DNA of 64,000 nt, taken from Mermis nigrescens. Its lineage: Eukaryota; Nematoda; Enoplea; Mermithida; Mermithidae. The position numbers were made by a program, and so were the translations under genes. Positions within the stretch are counted from its first letter, which is position 1, and each line of letters opens with the position of its first letter. The stretch covers positions 124,001-188,000 of the forward strand of contig JAVLUZ010000811.1 in NCBI GenBank assembly GCA_036768485.1. The letters are read 5' to 3'. This document shows, piece after piece, positions 52,058 through 64,000 of this stretch. The notes beneath the pieces are model-generated. The model did not search any database. It had not been told where the DNA came from and saw nothing but the letters and a program-made list of their open reading frames with translations.

Positions 52058-55000
52058 GCAAAGAAAAATGCTCCGATGGAACAAAAAAGATGAATATACT
52101 TGGAATTGTGGATTATTATGGATGTAAAAGGAGGGGACTAGGAAAAATCTACCTAAAGTCGGAAAATCTGCTAAAAATCACACTTTCTCTAAGCAACGCA
52201 AAAAATCGATGTATATTCTGCGGCCAACAGATTAAAATAAATATTCAACCATAACAATGATTGAAACAGCAGCACGTTAGCTATGCAGTAGCTATGGGAA
52301 ATGATATTAAGTAAACTAACAGTCTTCCAAGCCAATTGAATGAAATAGCAAACATTGAAGACAATTGAAGACATGGTTGGTTTAAAACAGTAGGAAACAC
52401 GTAAGTTGACTTGAAACAGACTTAATGTAGATACACTAGCATGCCCGAAACGATTGTGTGCACTAATCAATCGGCTCCTGCTTTGCTTGCTATAATGCTC
52501 ATAACAAAACAAAACAACTTTAAATACAATACCTCTTAGTTTTCTATCAATCAGGTGCCAGCAATTTAAAAAAGTAACCTTGATAGATTTCGTTTATACA
52601 CTCTTATCTGAAACTTCGAACATTATTTAAAAAAGACACTTTTTTAGAGGCCGCAGAATATACATCGATTTTTTGCGTTGCTTAGAGAAAGTGTGATTTT
52701 TAGCAGATTTTCCGACTTTAGGTAGATTTTTCCTAGTCCCCTCCTTTTACATCCATAATAATCCACAATTCCAAGTATATTCATCTTTTTTGTTCCATCG
52801 GAGCATTTTTCTTTGCTAGTACACTACTTTTAATTAGCGTGATTTCAGTACATCAGTCAGTAAACACAATCAGTAACATGCCACAATAATGACAACAGTC
52901 CAAGAACGCGGAAAACAATATTGTTCTTAACATCAGCATTATCCTTTTTAAACAAGACAACCTTATTGACACCATCCATTTTCAAATTAAAACTGCATTA
53001 AGTTATTTCTTCTTAATGTGCAGTTCACTTATAATCAAGCACAAATATTTAACCAACGAATTCACATTGCAAATCCTCACTCAATCAATACACAAGCACA
53101 ATGTGTTGTGACTTTTGAAATTGAAAACACCCAATTTTCAATTTTCAAATTGAAAATTGGATCAATTTTCAAATTGAAAATTGGGTCAATTTTCAAATTG
53201 AAAATTGGGTGTTTGAATTTGCGATAAAGAAAATAATCAAAAGATAGTCACTTGGTTTATTTAAGCCGAGTAATAAAATAACGACCGTCCACCAATTCCA
53301 AACTAAACGCGACTAATCTGATCACTATGAAAAAGTTTTGAAAAATGAGCTTGCTAAGCGAGAGTTGTAAACCAAGAGAAACTTAAAGTTAAAACCTACC
53401 ATTAAATTATTAAGAGAATTATAAAAGATTTTAAACTTTAAGAAAATGGAAAAGGCGGGATGTTGGTAAATTAGAAGGCAAAGTTTTTCGGCAAAAATTC
53501 AAAAACTTCACACAAATATCAAATGTAAGGAACACTAACGCTTTGATTTGGTAGTAAAATAAATTTGTAGTATAGACTACATATTAACAACAAATGAATA
53601 GTGCAAACTTTACACAACTACTAGGTGTAGAGAATACTAACAGTTTACGGCTTATTAATGTACATGATTACAATAAAGCTGCATATCTTTGTCGACTTCT
53701 GTGCACAGTAGTGTGATTGCTGGTTCATTTTAAACCACTTTTGCAGGCAATTTACATCAATTAAACGATAGCTCTCCATGTGCAAGATTTTGTGAAACAT
53801 ATTATAAACACGGCTAAGAAGGATTTAACTTTAATGCAACCCATTTAAGACAAAATTACATCTCTTCAATGATCTAAGGACACTTGAACATAATTTTCAA
53901 ATCACTTTAGATTACTTTTGAGGGTAAACAAACTCACTTAATTGATGTCTCACATATGAATCCTTGAAAATTTCTTGACTTCAGTTACAAAGTCTCTGCA
54001 AGTCTATCGAATTAAGGTTAACACGTAACGTAAACTTTACACAAACACATAGCGTAAAGAATATTTTAGTCGGATTCGTAATTTTGATATTGCTCCGATA
54101 TTTCTTTCAACATTTATGGAAAAATGAGTCTCCATAATGTTTTAAAGACAATAAACATTAGGTTTAAACTACTTTGCAATACTGCTGAGTGTAAGCAAGC
54201 GCGCCCAACTGACGTATATATTTCATTCCCTGTAAATTTTTATATCTCAGGAAAAAATTTCGGTTTTTGCAATGCTCTAGAAGAAAGGCTAACATGCAGT
54301 GTAAAAAATTACTCGGATATTATGATCAACATTCATGAAAAAATTATGTCTCTACAATGGTCTGAGGACATATAAACAATGAGTGTAAACTACTTTACAT
54401 CACTGTTGGATGTAAACAAACGCGCCTACGTGACGTCTCACATTTGATCCTTTGAAAACTTCTAGACTCCAGGAAAAAATTAGGTTTCTGGAATGCTCGA
54501 AAACGAAGATAAATACATATGTAGTGTAAACTTCATGTAAACACCTAATGTAAAGAAGATTTTAGTCAGATTCGTAATTTTGATATTGTTCCGATATTAC
54601 GATTAATATTTATGAAAAAATTAAGTCTACATAATGTTCTATGGGCAAACTAACAATTGGTGTAAACTACTTTACAACACCGTAGAGTGTAAACATATGC
54701 GCCAGACTGGCATATCAAATTTGGTTGCTGGTCCATTTCTAGACTTGATAAACGTGTCCCTGACTCGTAACCGGAGAAGCAGGCAGAAAAAACAAGACAG
54801 AAACGCATTTTGAACGCCAAATTTTTGACTTTACACTCGCTAAATATTAATGTATAGACAATTTGCTTTGACATGCACCCGATATAAAGCACTTTATTTT
54901 TATTCTATTGGACTTATCCCGACTTCTGGACGGAGAAAGTGGCGAACAAAAAACGCAACAAAAACGTATTTTCCATCATTTAGAACACTGTAAACTTTAA

Positions 55001-55924
55001 AATTCCGTACCGAACTCCCCATTGAGTTTAAAGAAATTCGGTTTGGTACAATTTGTAGCTTTTAAATCGTAGTACATTCCTGTGTGCCAAAATTCTGTTG
55101 CAAAAATTATTTGGTATGATTTATCAATCAAACTTCGGAAAAAACGTGTTTTTTCGCCCATTTTTTACCTCTGATTTCGAGCTTTACACCCCCATAAATA
55201 ACTCAATATTGCGTTTTTTTAAATGCGGTTTGCTGCGATGTTTAGCCCCTGAGAGGCACTTTATTAATGCTGTCTTCGATTTACACTGACTCATAAGCGG
55301 AAAAATTTGGCAGAGAAATCTTAGTTAAAATCCGTTTTTTTACACCATCCACTAGAGTGTAAACTTTAAACCCCAGGATCTAACTCACCATAGAGCATAG
55401 AAGACTTTGCTTATATGCAGAATGTAGCCCTTGATCCGCTCTACATTTCTGTCAGAAAACATTTTAAAAACCTCATAACCGGAGTTAGTATCGGACATAG
55501 GCAGGTTGAAAACTCGACCAAAAAGTGCTTTTTCACCCCCAGATTTTCGCACTCTTTACACTGCCGTTCGATAACTAATGCGAATTTCAAAAAACAAAAA
55601 AAGTGTCATCTGTAGAATTCATCCCTCTATTATCCTATCCTGTTCAATCCTTCGAGTCATCAATACTCAGTTGTCCACATGCCGCAGTAAAAAGGTCCCA
55701 AAATTTGTCCCATGTTATAACGTTACACAAAAACTTTACACCTTCTTTACACAGTCAATTTTGAGTTTCAAGAAAAACAAAAAACACGGGCAGCGAATTT
55801 TTTTATTATCTTTCTTTTAAAAAAACCGCACCTTCCAGAAGTGTCCCGTTATAGCTGTAGGGGGTGCACAGGTGTTGGGGGTACCCAAGTATATTATAGG
55901 TACGCGCTAACGCGCTACCTAAGA
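52058..55924 (+). repeat. Large repeat unit, copy 3 (near-identical to copy 2)
   Basis: GCAAAG MITE (52058-52816) plus the TGTAAA-rich block, ending at the same small hairpin (tacgcgctaacgcg). Differences from 42339-46761 are few substitutions and the absence of the 550-bp element. The two units lie about 9.7 kb apart in the same orientation. No gene. Confidence 0.9.
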
Positions 55925-56866
55925 TTTCTCTAAGAAGTGAGAACTTTACACCTTGGATAAAAGAAAATCGACAATATCAAAAAAGAATAAGGAAACGGAA
56001 AGAGGAAGAAAGGCAGATGGAAAAATAAATAAATAAAAAAGTCAATCAAAGAAAAATGAAGCTTTAAAAGAAAACATGCACAGATACTGTTTTCACCTGC
56101 GCGCGCGCGCGTGTGGGTCAGGCACGATTCTTTTTGGGGAAGGGGGAATGATGAAGGGGTTCGGATCCCACCCGCCCCCCAAAATTAAGAAAAATCGGAA
56201 AAATAGGACTTTTTAAACGTTATTTTATGCTATTTTTGGTCTTTTTGGGCTTAGTCCCCCAAAAATTAGTGTTGGTCCACCCAATATAGGACGGCCAGCT
56301 ACGTGCCTGGTGTGGATGTGTGTTTATGCGCATGAAATATGCACGATCAAAACCAATCATTAGCATTTACGATAATAAGCACTTGTTCGCATCAATCGAC
56401 AAATCATAATTATTGGGCCACGACTGGATGTGCGCAAAAGCAGTTCCTTGCATTTGAGCTGGTATCCCTATTTAACAACGCAAATCGATCAGTATGACGC
56501 AGAGCGTCAATTTACGATATACTATTTCTGTAATTGATACTAAATTTACACGCAGACTGCTAATTCGGTAAACGTGAATTTTCTGGTGGTAAATTTGTTG
56601 ATCGGCGACAGTTTTCCTTAGACAACTTATCCATGGAAACGACAAATTTGATTAAGTTTCCTCTAACAGATCTACTTATTGAAACATCCTAATCTATAAG
56701 ACTCGTGTACGTAAATCGGTTTGATACGACCCTTTGACTCTTTCTAGTATTTTATTATATTACGTGGTTATGGCGAATACTGTGTGTATCTTCCTTTAAT
56801 TGACGAAAAGCGAATCCCAAGGCGCTAAAGGGAACATATTTAGGTTCTTATTTTGAATTCAAAAAT
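55925..56866. other. Upstream region of the receptor gene, with one MITE
   Basis: Holds a (CG)n run near 56100-56111 and a CAGGCACGTA-family MITE (56119-56309). The remaining 550 bp before the receptor ATG have no TATA box of the Polinton type and show no other feature I can support. Confidence 0.45.
56119..56309. mobile_element. hAT-like MITE, CAGGCACGTA family
   Basis: From CAGGCACGATTC to CTACGTGCCTG; flanks gtgtgggt and gtgtggat agree at 7 of 8 positions. Confidence 0.8.
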
Positions 56867-59728
56867 ATGGACGTCGTTGATAATAGCACGATTAACTCAA
56901 CTAAACTTCCGAGTAATTCCGCGGACAAAACCATTTTGATCTCTTTCGCCTCCGTCTACCTAATAGTCGGGATGGTGGGCCTAATTTTGAATTTAGTCGA
57001 TTTGGCGGCCATAGCGGGCGTCAAGGAACTGCGCAGCCCGTTCTACGTCTACGTCGCCAACACTTGCGTCGCCGACATCCTATCATTGCTGAGCATGTCC
57101 TTGTACGTCGGCTCAGCCCTTATTTTCGGCGGCCCGTTGGCCGACTGGCTCGAACGCTGCTGCATCATTCTGGCCCAATTGGGCATCTACACCAGCTGCT
57201 GGTGGCTGGCCCTGGTCTCCGTTTCGCGGCTGGTCTGTTTCAAGTACAAGCGATTTGGCGAGCGATTGTTTGGCGGAAAACGCTTGGCGATGGTGCCCGC
57301 CTGCCTTTGGTTCGCCTACGCGCTCTTCGTTTCGCCCACTTTATTCCTTAGAACGCCCGCGTACTATTTGTCGCTCAAATATTTGGCTTTCGATTACAAC
57401 GAGGGCTGCTATTGGACGAGATATATGGTTGTCTACGACATGTCTCACGCGGTCGGTTCGACGTTGATTATCATTCCGGTTAACGTACGAACTATGATCG
57501 CGATCATGCGCTTCCGGAATCAAGTGATTCATATTCAGGTATAAACAGGCTCGTATAGAGGTACCGGCCGAGGGGGAAGGGGCGTACCTAACATAAATTG
57601 GTCTATATATCGGAAAAATCGTCGGGGTGGCTCGCAAAAACCGCATTTTTCTACGTTTTTCGACATGCTCTATCCATTGAGATTAAAATCCGGACTTTTC
57701 GAAAAAGTTTTTTCTCACTTAAAAGGCTATAAAAAGTGTCTTTTTTCATCGTGTCTGAGCCAAAATCATGGAAAATACAATATATCTGGCGCAAAGCGCC
57801 TAAAATCTGAAGATTTGACGACAAAGGCATCCGATTTTTCCATATTTCCGTGCATTGTCTTACCTGTCAGAATTTTCTTCTACTAAAGGGGAAGGGCGGC
57901 CGTCCCCCTGCCTCCCTTAAATACGGCCCTGGGTATAAATATGTTTTTCGGTATATTGTTAAACTTCGCGTACCTCAAAATGAGTACTTAATCGTTAGAC
58001 ATGCACGTTGGAGCAGGGTAGGGGTTCAGATTACACATGGCCATGGGGTTGTCCTCGAGAATCCGGCAGACCCCCTAAAATCAGACCCCAGAATTGATAT
58101 TTGGCGTGTTTTTTCAAAGATTTTTGCCAGTTTTTGGATAATTTTCCATCAGAAACAAAAGCGAAACTCAGGTTAAAAAGGGATGAATTTTGCTTCCTAA
58201 AAGTGTTTACATTGACCGCCAGAAACTGCGAATTGTGATAATTTTGCAACACTGAAGCATTATCGGTTTTATGCAATTTTGGTGTCAAGAAAGCTCACTG
58301 ACTAATCTCTTAGACTGGCCATGCTGTACATCAAGCAAGTGACCACATCTTGCGAGAGGTGTGCAGAAAACCCCACCAGTAATGTTTTCCCAAACCAGGA
58401 TTATCGTCCAGTAATGTTTTCCCAAACCAGGATTATCGTAAGATGCTTATGTCCCCTAATTTTGTCTACAACAGTCAAAAAGTTGTCGAAAAATCCGTGA
58501 CGATGTGGCTTTTCCAGCCAATCGCGGCTTTTGTTTTTATTTAAAATTATTTCTGGAGAATAAAATTTCAAAAAATCTCGTAATCCTATAAATTTCATGT
58601 GAAAAAGTGTTTATGCCGTCAAAAGTCTATAATTTCTTGTGCCGTTAAATCCGGATCACAAAAGTAAATGAATTCAGATTAATAATGTTTTTGCGACGAA
58701 AAATATTTGTCACCGCCTTAGAATTTTTCACTATTCATCTAATTTTTGACCGTTTAATTTTAATTTCCTTAATTTTGGGAAAAAATACCTGAAAAATTGA
58801 TTTTTGCCGAATTTAGTTCAATTTGATTATGAATTAACTATTTCGATTTTATTTGTCCGTTATTTTATTTGATTTTATTAGGTTATTAATTAATCTTGAA
58901 ATCGCTGAGAAAAAATCGTAATTTTCCTAGCCTGACGTGATTTGATTTCGACTTAAATAAATTTTGTTCATTCCTGCGCTGTAAAGCTTCATCTAGCTCT
59001 TGGATGATAGAATGCAGTAGGTAATGTACATAGCTGGTCCTCTGAATTTGATGGGACGAAAATTTTTAAGTTGGATGTCTCAATAACCACTTGCAGATAG
59101 GCAAAAATAGGCGCTTTTAGGTTTTGTCAGCAAGACCTACATACACATTTAAGAAGGACAAAATTTTAAATAAATCTGTTTGCTATCAATCATATTAAAC
59201 AAATTTCTTGTATTTTGAGCTTATTTGCACAAAAAGTGTAAAAAATTTATTTCAGTGGTCTTTAAGAATTTACAATTTTTTCCTTTGTATGAAAAATTCA
59301 AAAGTGGTACTCATACTTATAAATTTTGGAGCACTATCCCCCCATTCATCAAATAGCTATGCACGACCCTGATAGAATGAAATAAAATTATAAACAACAG
59401 AATAAATTATAGAATGACTATAATAAATTATGGAATAAAATTCTATAAAATAAATTAATGTTTATTATAGGATACATCCATTGCCAGTAGCGCCAATCGC
59501 AAGAAAGAAATCAAGCTATTCATTCAGTGTGTGATCACGTGCTTATTGTATTTTCCGGAAGGAATTTTGCTCTTTTACATAGCTGTCATGACTGAAGTGT
59601 CTGCAATCTTAACTGCCATTAATCACCTGCTGTGGATCTGCAATCATACATTGCAATCGATTGTATACTTGTCGATGAATAAGAAGATTAGACGATACGT
59701 CAGACACAAATTTTTTGGCTTTCTTTAA
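56867..59728 (+). CDS. Seven-transmembrane receptor, nematode chemoreceptor-like: join(56867..57538,59471..59728)
   Basis: The two exons give 309 residues with seven hydrophobic segments, six in or near exon 1 and the start of exon 2. The amino-terminus carries N-glycosylation sites (NST, NST) and precedes TM1 (VYLIVGMVGLILNLVDL). The usual disulphide pair is visible as a Cys before TM3 (ERCC) and one in the second outer loop (EGCYW). After TM3 the inner motif is SRLVCFKYKRF in place of DRY. The tail ends MNKKIRRYVRHKFF. The lineup resembles nematode Srx/Srsx-type chemoreceptors, though a neuropeptide-type receptor cannot be excluded. The intron (57539-59470) has donor gtataa and acceptor tattatag, keeps the frame and falls between codons. 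Exon GC content and codon use are clearly higher than the surroundings, which supports a real gene. Confidence 0.8.
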
Positions 59729-59978
59729 TTTCTACGTCATTCTCGATGGTCACCTACCTGCCGTATTCTTTTCTGATCGTCTTTCCTTATAAGTGATAAA
59801 ATAAAAAAGCTTAATCTGAGCAATGAATGAATCACATATGATAACTTCGTCTGTCTACATACATACATATTTAATTCTTGATTAAATTTCTGTATAAATT
59901 GGTTTGTACAAAAAATAATTAGACCCTTTGCAAGCTGAAATGTATTAGGTTTAGAGTTATGTGGGCATGTACCTACTA

Positions 59979-62900
59979 GCAAAGAAAAATGCTCCGATGG
60001 AACAAAAAAAGGGAATATACTTGGGATTGTGAATTATCGAGGATGTAAAAGGAGGGGACTAGGAATCTCCCTATGTTATATGCCAAAAATCGCAAAATAT
60101 GTTAAAAATCAGACTTTCTCTAAACAATGCAAAAAATCGAAGTATATTCTGCGGTCTCTGAAAAAACGTATTATTTTAAAATAATTTTCTCTGATTGACA
60201 TAATATCTTAAAAGCATATTACGTAATGCAACTTTTTGCAGACTTCATTCAACTTTGAGTTGCTTAATAATGTGACTGAAAGTGAAATGCTGTTAACAAA
60301 TCATAATTAAGTTGTTCGTATTTCATTATTACTAAGCATGTCACTTAGCAGATACAGCCATTCTAAGTGTCAAAGTGCAAGCAATATTCAAATTACCAAA
60401 AAATTGATTGAAAAAAGCAGCGAATTAGCAATGCAGTAGCTAAGCGAATTGAATGAAATAGTACATATCGATGCATTCAAGACAATCGATGATATTGTTG
60501 GTTCAAAGCAGTAGGAAACACGGAAACTGACGTGCAACAGACCTTATGTAGATACTCTTTTACACATGTCTACAACAATTGTTTACTAAACTTTTACATT
60601 TTTCGAAGGCCGCAGAATATACTTCGATTTTTTGCATTGTTTAGAGAAAGTCTGATTTTTAACATATTTTGCGATTTTTGGCATATAACATAGGGAGATT
60701 CCTAGTCCCCTCCTTTTACATCCTCGATAATTCACAATCCCAAGTATATTCCCCTTTTTTGTTCCATCGGAGCATTTTTCTTTGCTAGTACCCTACTTTT
60801 AATTAGCAAGATTTGGAAATACAATACTAGATTCCATTTACTGTGCGGTTCTTCTAATAATTGAATGGTTTAAACTTTACAAAGCTACTAGTTGTAGAAG
60901 AAACAAACATTCTGATTAGTAATTCTTATGTTACGTAGAACATCCTGTAAAGAAATATGCTTCCAAAACTTTCTAGAGCTAAACTTAATTTACATTTTAA
61001 ACTTTACACAAGAGTGTAAAGAATTTTAGTGGGATTAATAATTTCGATATTGCTCTGATATAACGATCAGCATTTATTAAGAAATGAAACCTCTATAATG
61101 TTCTAAGAACAAATTGACATTAGGTGTTAATCACTTTACACTACTCTTCATGCGCCCCTAGCAGACGTATCACATCTGTTTCCATATATATTTTACGACT
61201 TTAGGGAAAAAATAAGTTACCGTGAGGCTCTAGAATGGAGCTTATTATATAGTGTAAACTTTATACTAGCAACGAGTGTAAAGAAGATTTTAGTCGGATT
61301 TGTAAATTCGATTTTACTCGGATATTACGATCAACATTCATGAAAAAATTATGTCTCCATAACGATTTAATGACAAATAGACACAGATGTAAACCACTTT
61401 ACATCACTGTTGAGTGTAAACAAACGCGCCCAGCTGACGTCCCTTATTTGATTCCATGTAAATTTTCAGATTTCGGCAAAAAATTTAGGTTTTTGCAAAG
61501 CTCTAGAACGAAGATAAACCACTTTACATCACTGTTGAGTGTAAACAAACGCGCCCAGCTGACGTCCCTTCTTTGATTCCATGTAAATTTTCAGATTTCG
61601 GCAAAAAATTCAGATTTTCGCAAAGCTCTAGAACGAAGATTAATTAGCAGTGTAAACTTTACACAACCGCCTAGTGTAAAGAGGACTTTATTCCGATTTG
61701 TAAATCTGATATTACTCGGATATTATTATCAACATTTATGAAAAAATTGCATGTCTACAATGGTCTGAGGACAAATAAACAATGAGTGTAAACTACTTTA
61801 CATCACTGTTGGATGTAAACAAACGCGCCTACGTGACGTCTCACATTTGATTCTTTGAAAATTTCTAGACTCCAGGAAAAATTAGGTTTCTGGAATGCTC
61901 AAAAACGAAGATAAATACATTTGTAGTGTAAACTTCATGTAAACACCTAGTGGAAAGAAGATTTTGGTCAGATTCGTAATTTTGATATTGTTCTGATATT
62001 ACGATTAATATTTATGAAAAAAATTAAGTCTCCATAATGTTCTATGAGCAAACTAACAATAGGTGTAAACCACTGTACAACACTGTAGAGTGTAAACATA
62101 CGCGCCAGACTGGCATATCAAATTTGGTTCCTGGTCCATTTCTAGACTTGATAATCGTGTCCCTGACTCATAACCGGAGAAGCAGGCAGAAAAAACAAGA
62201 CAAAAACGCATTTTAAACACCAAATTTTTGACTTTACACTCGCTAAATATTAATGTATACACAATTTGCTTTGACATGCACCCGATATAAAGCACTTTAT
62301 TTTTATTCTATTGGACTTATCCCGACTTCTGGACGGAGAAAGTGGCGAACAAAAAAGCAACAAAAACGTATTTTCCATCATTTAGAACACTGTAAACTTT
62401 AAAATTCCGTACCGAACTCCCCATTGAGTTTAAAGAAATTCGGTTTAGTACAATTTGTAGCTTTTAAATCGTAGTACATTCCTGTGTGCCAAAATTCTCT
62501 TGCAAAAATTATTTGGTATGATTTATTAATCAAAATTCGGAAAAAACGTGTTTTTTCGCCCATTTTTTACCTCTGATTTCGAACTTTACACCCCCATAAA
62601 TAACTCAATATTGCGTTTTTTAAATGCGGTTTGCTGCGATGTGTAGCCCCTGAGAGGCACTTCATTACTGCTGTATTCAATTAACCCTGACTCATAAGCG
62701 GGAAAATTTGGCAGAGAAATATTAGTTAAAATCCGTTTTTTTACACCATCCACTAGAGTGTAAACTTTAAACCCCAGGATCTAACTCACCATAGAGCATA
62801 GAAGACTTTGCTTATATGCAGAATGTAGCCCTTGATCCGCTCTACATTTCTGTCAGAAAACATTTTGAAAAACTAATAACCGGAGTTAGTATCGGACATA

Positions 62901-63326
62901 AGCAGGTTGAAAACTCGACCAAAAAGTGCTTTTTCACCCCCAGATTTTCGCACTCTTTACACTGCCATTCGATAACTAATGCGAATTTCAAAAAACAAAA
63001 AGAGTGCCATCTGTAGAATTCATCCCTCTATTATCCTATGCTGTTCAATTCTTCAAGTCATCAATACTCAGTTGTCCACATGCCGCAGTAAAAAGGTCCC
63101 AAAATTTGTCCTATGTTATAACGTTACACAAAAACTTTACACCTTCTTTACACAGTCAGTTTTGAGTTTCAAGAAAAACAAAAAAGCACGGGCAGCGAAT
63201 TTTTTTATTATCTTTCTTTTTAAAAAAACCGCACCTTCCAGAAGTGTCCCGTTATAGCTGTAGGGGTGCACAGGTGTTAGGGGTACCCAAGTATATTATA
63301 GGTACGCGCTAACGCGCTACCTAAGA
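59979..63326 (+). repeat. Large repeat unit, copy 4
   Basis: GCAAAG MITE (59979-60785, TA on both sides) followed by a TGTAAA-rich block. The last 1.6 kb (from about 61720) are close to the ends of copies 2 and 3, while the earlier part is more diverged and contains an extra direct duplication of about 120 bp (61380-61495 against 61510-61620). Ends at the same tacgcgctaacgcg hairpin. No gene. Confidence 0.85.
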
Positions 63327-64000
63327 TAGTCTGTTTCATTTAACTTTGCGGTTTTCTTTTGAATTTAATTTGCACAAATTAGGCTTCAAAAGTGGTCTAA
63401 AACATAAATGCGGTAATGCAGGTTTACAGTTGCAAACGTCTTACTATAACTCGATAGCATATCACAATCACGGCGTTTTTGTAGGAACTTTAAATTTTTT
63501 CAAAAATCTCAAAGTTTAATGAAACGGACTGTATAATACATAGAAGTTCATTTCACGGAATCTCGCCATGAAAATCAACTACCGCCCCCCCTAGGAAAAT
63601 CCTGGATCCGCCACTGATGTTCGCTATGTATGTCTATCTCAAATTTGAGTTATTTTTGGCGGTTGAGATGATTAATATAAACAAACATGTAGCAGGAGTG
63701 CTACTACACGGCTAGAAATGTCTACTTTGAAGTTTAACCCGTGACGTTGATGTTTCATTGTTTCTCAATATTATCCAATGCTTTGCGCAGTCGTGAGCAA
63801 GAGCACGAGTAGTCGATTAGTACTACACACGCGAATCAGAGCGGAAGATACAGGAAACCGGTGCAGGTAAAATTTTGCTCATGTAACGGTGGGAGGCGGC
63901 GCCCCTGTTACATATTGGAGGTCCCAGAGTTCGTTCTCTGTAGTTGTCTGCGCTTACGCTTTCTCCTAGAGGGGGAGGAGTGTAGCAGGAGTGCTACTAC
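63327..64000. other. Right end of the window, with a possible terminal repeat
   Basis: GTAGCAGGAGTGCTACTAC occurs at 63689-63707 and again at 63982-64000, the very end of the window, 293 bp apart in the same orientation. Each copy contains a small hairpin, GTAGCA-ggag-TGCTAC. The interval could be an LTR, a tandem unit or one end of a larger element. Near 63580-63615 is an end of the CAGTGGCGGATCC family. Confidence 0.45.

Overview
This is eukaryotic, invertebrate-animal DNA. It has few genes, long introns, no operons or ribosome binding sites, and a dense sediment of transposable elements. Two host genes are recognisable. One is an AMSH/STAMBP-type JAMM deubiquitinase, with four exons seen at 10215-15517. 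The other is a two-exon seven-transmembrane receptor at 56867-59728 that resembles nematode chemoreceptors. A nematode or a relative is my best guess for the host, but that is an inference from one receptor.

The centre of the window, 25526-36859, is a Maverick/Polinton element. Its boundaries can be read directly: a 6-bp target duplication (TACACC), terminal inverted repeats of about 0.5 kb that start with AG, and the virus-like gene set. That set is a DDE integrase with chromodomain, a packaging ATPase, an adenain-like protease, a major capsid protein, a minor capsid (penton-type) protein and several small virion-type genes. No protein-primed DNA polymerase B is visible. The ATPase gene is split by a retroposon-like insertion of about 1.2 kb. 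The major capsid gene is split by a 316-bp MITE with a perfect 8-bp target duplication, so this copy is dead.

The most unusual feature is a minus-strand gene at 29222-29740 that encodes a two-repeat TATA-binding protein (TBP) core with all four DNA-intercalating phenylalanines. Almost every gene of the element is preceded, 32-58 bp before its ATG, by a TATA box. Five of these are the identical 12-mer TCTATAAATACT. The element therefore appears to carry its own TBP together with a matching promoter set. A second small gene (26354-26683) has a zinc-ribbon-like pair of CxxC knuckles. Three small genes (26740, 28290 and a start-less remnant at 35851) look like paralogues.

A second element, 15955-21942, also has a 6-bp duplication (GAGGTC) and termini starting AGTAG. 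It is a foldback-like element that carries a stop-interrupted C2H2 zinc-finger frame. A 3.3-kb hAT-like element (18281-21585, 8-bp duplication TTGGTAGC) is inserted in one of its arms.

Other layers are:
(1) hAT-like MITE families ending CACACCTGGGC, CAGGCACGTA and CAGkGrCGGAT, several with perfect 8-bp duplications and some nested in each other.
(2) TA-flanked MITEs with long inverted arms (3919, 5895, 6612; and 42339, 50500, 52058, 59979).
(3) A piggyBac-like TTAA element (40907-41964).
(4) Four same-orientation copies of a 2.5-4.4 kb repeat unit (37381, 42339, 52058, 59979) full of TGTAAA motifs.
(5) A dispersed 13-bp hairpin, GGCGCGAAGCGCC.
The rest of the window shows no supportable genes.
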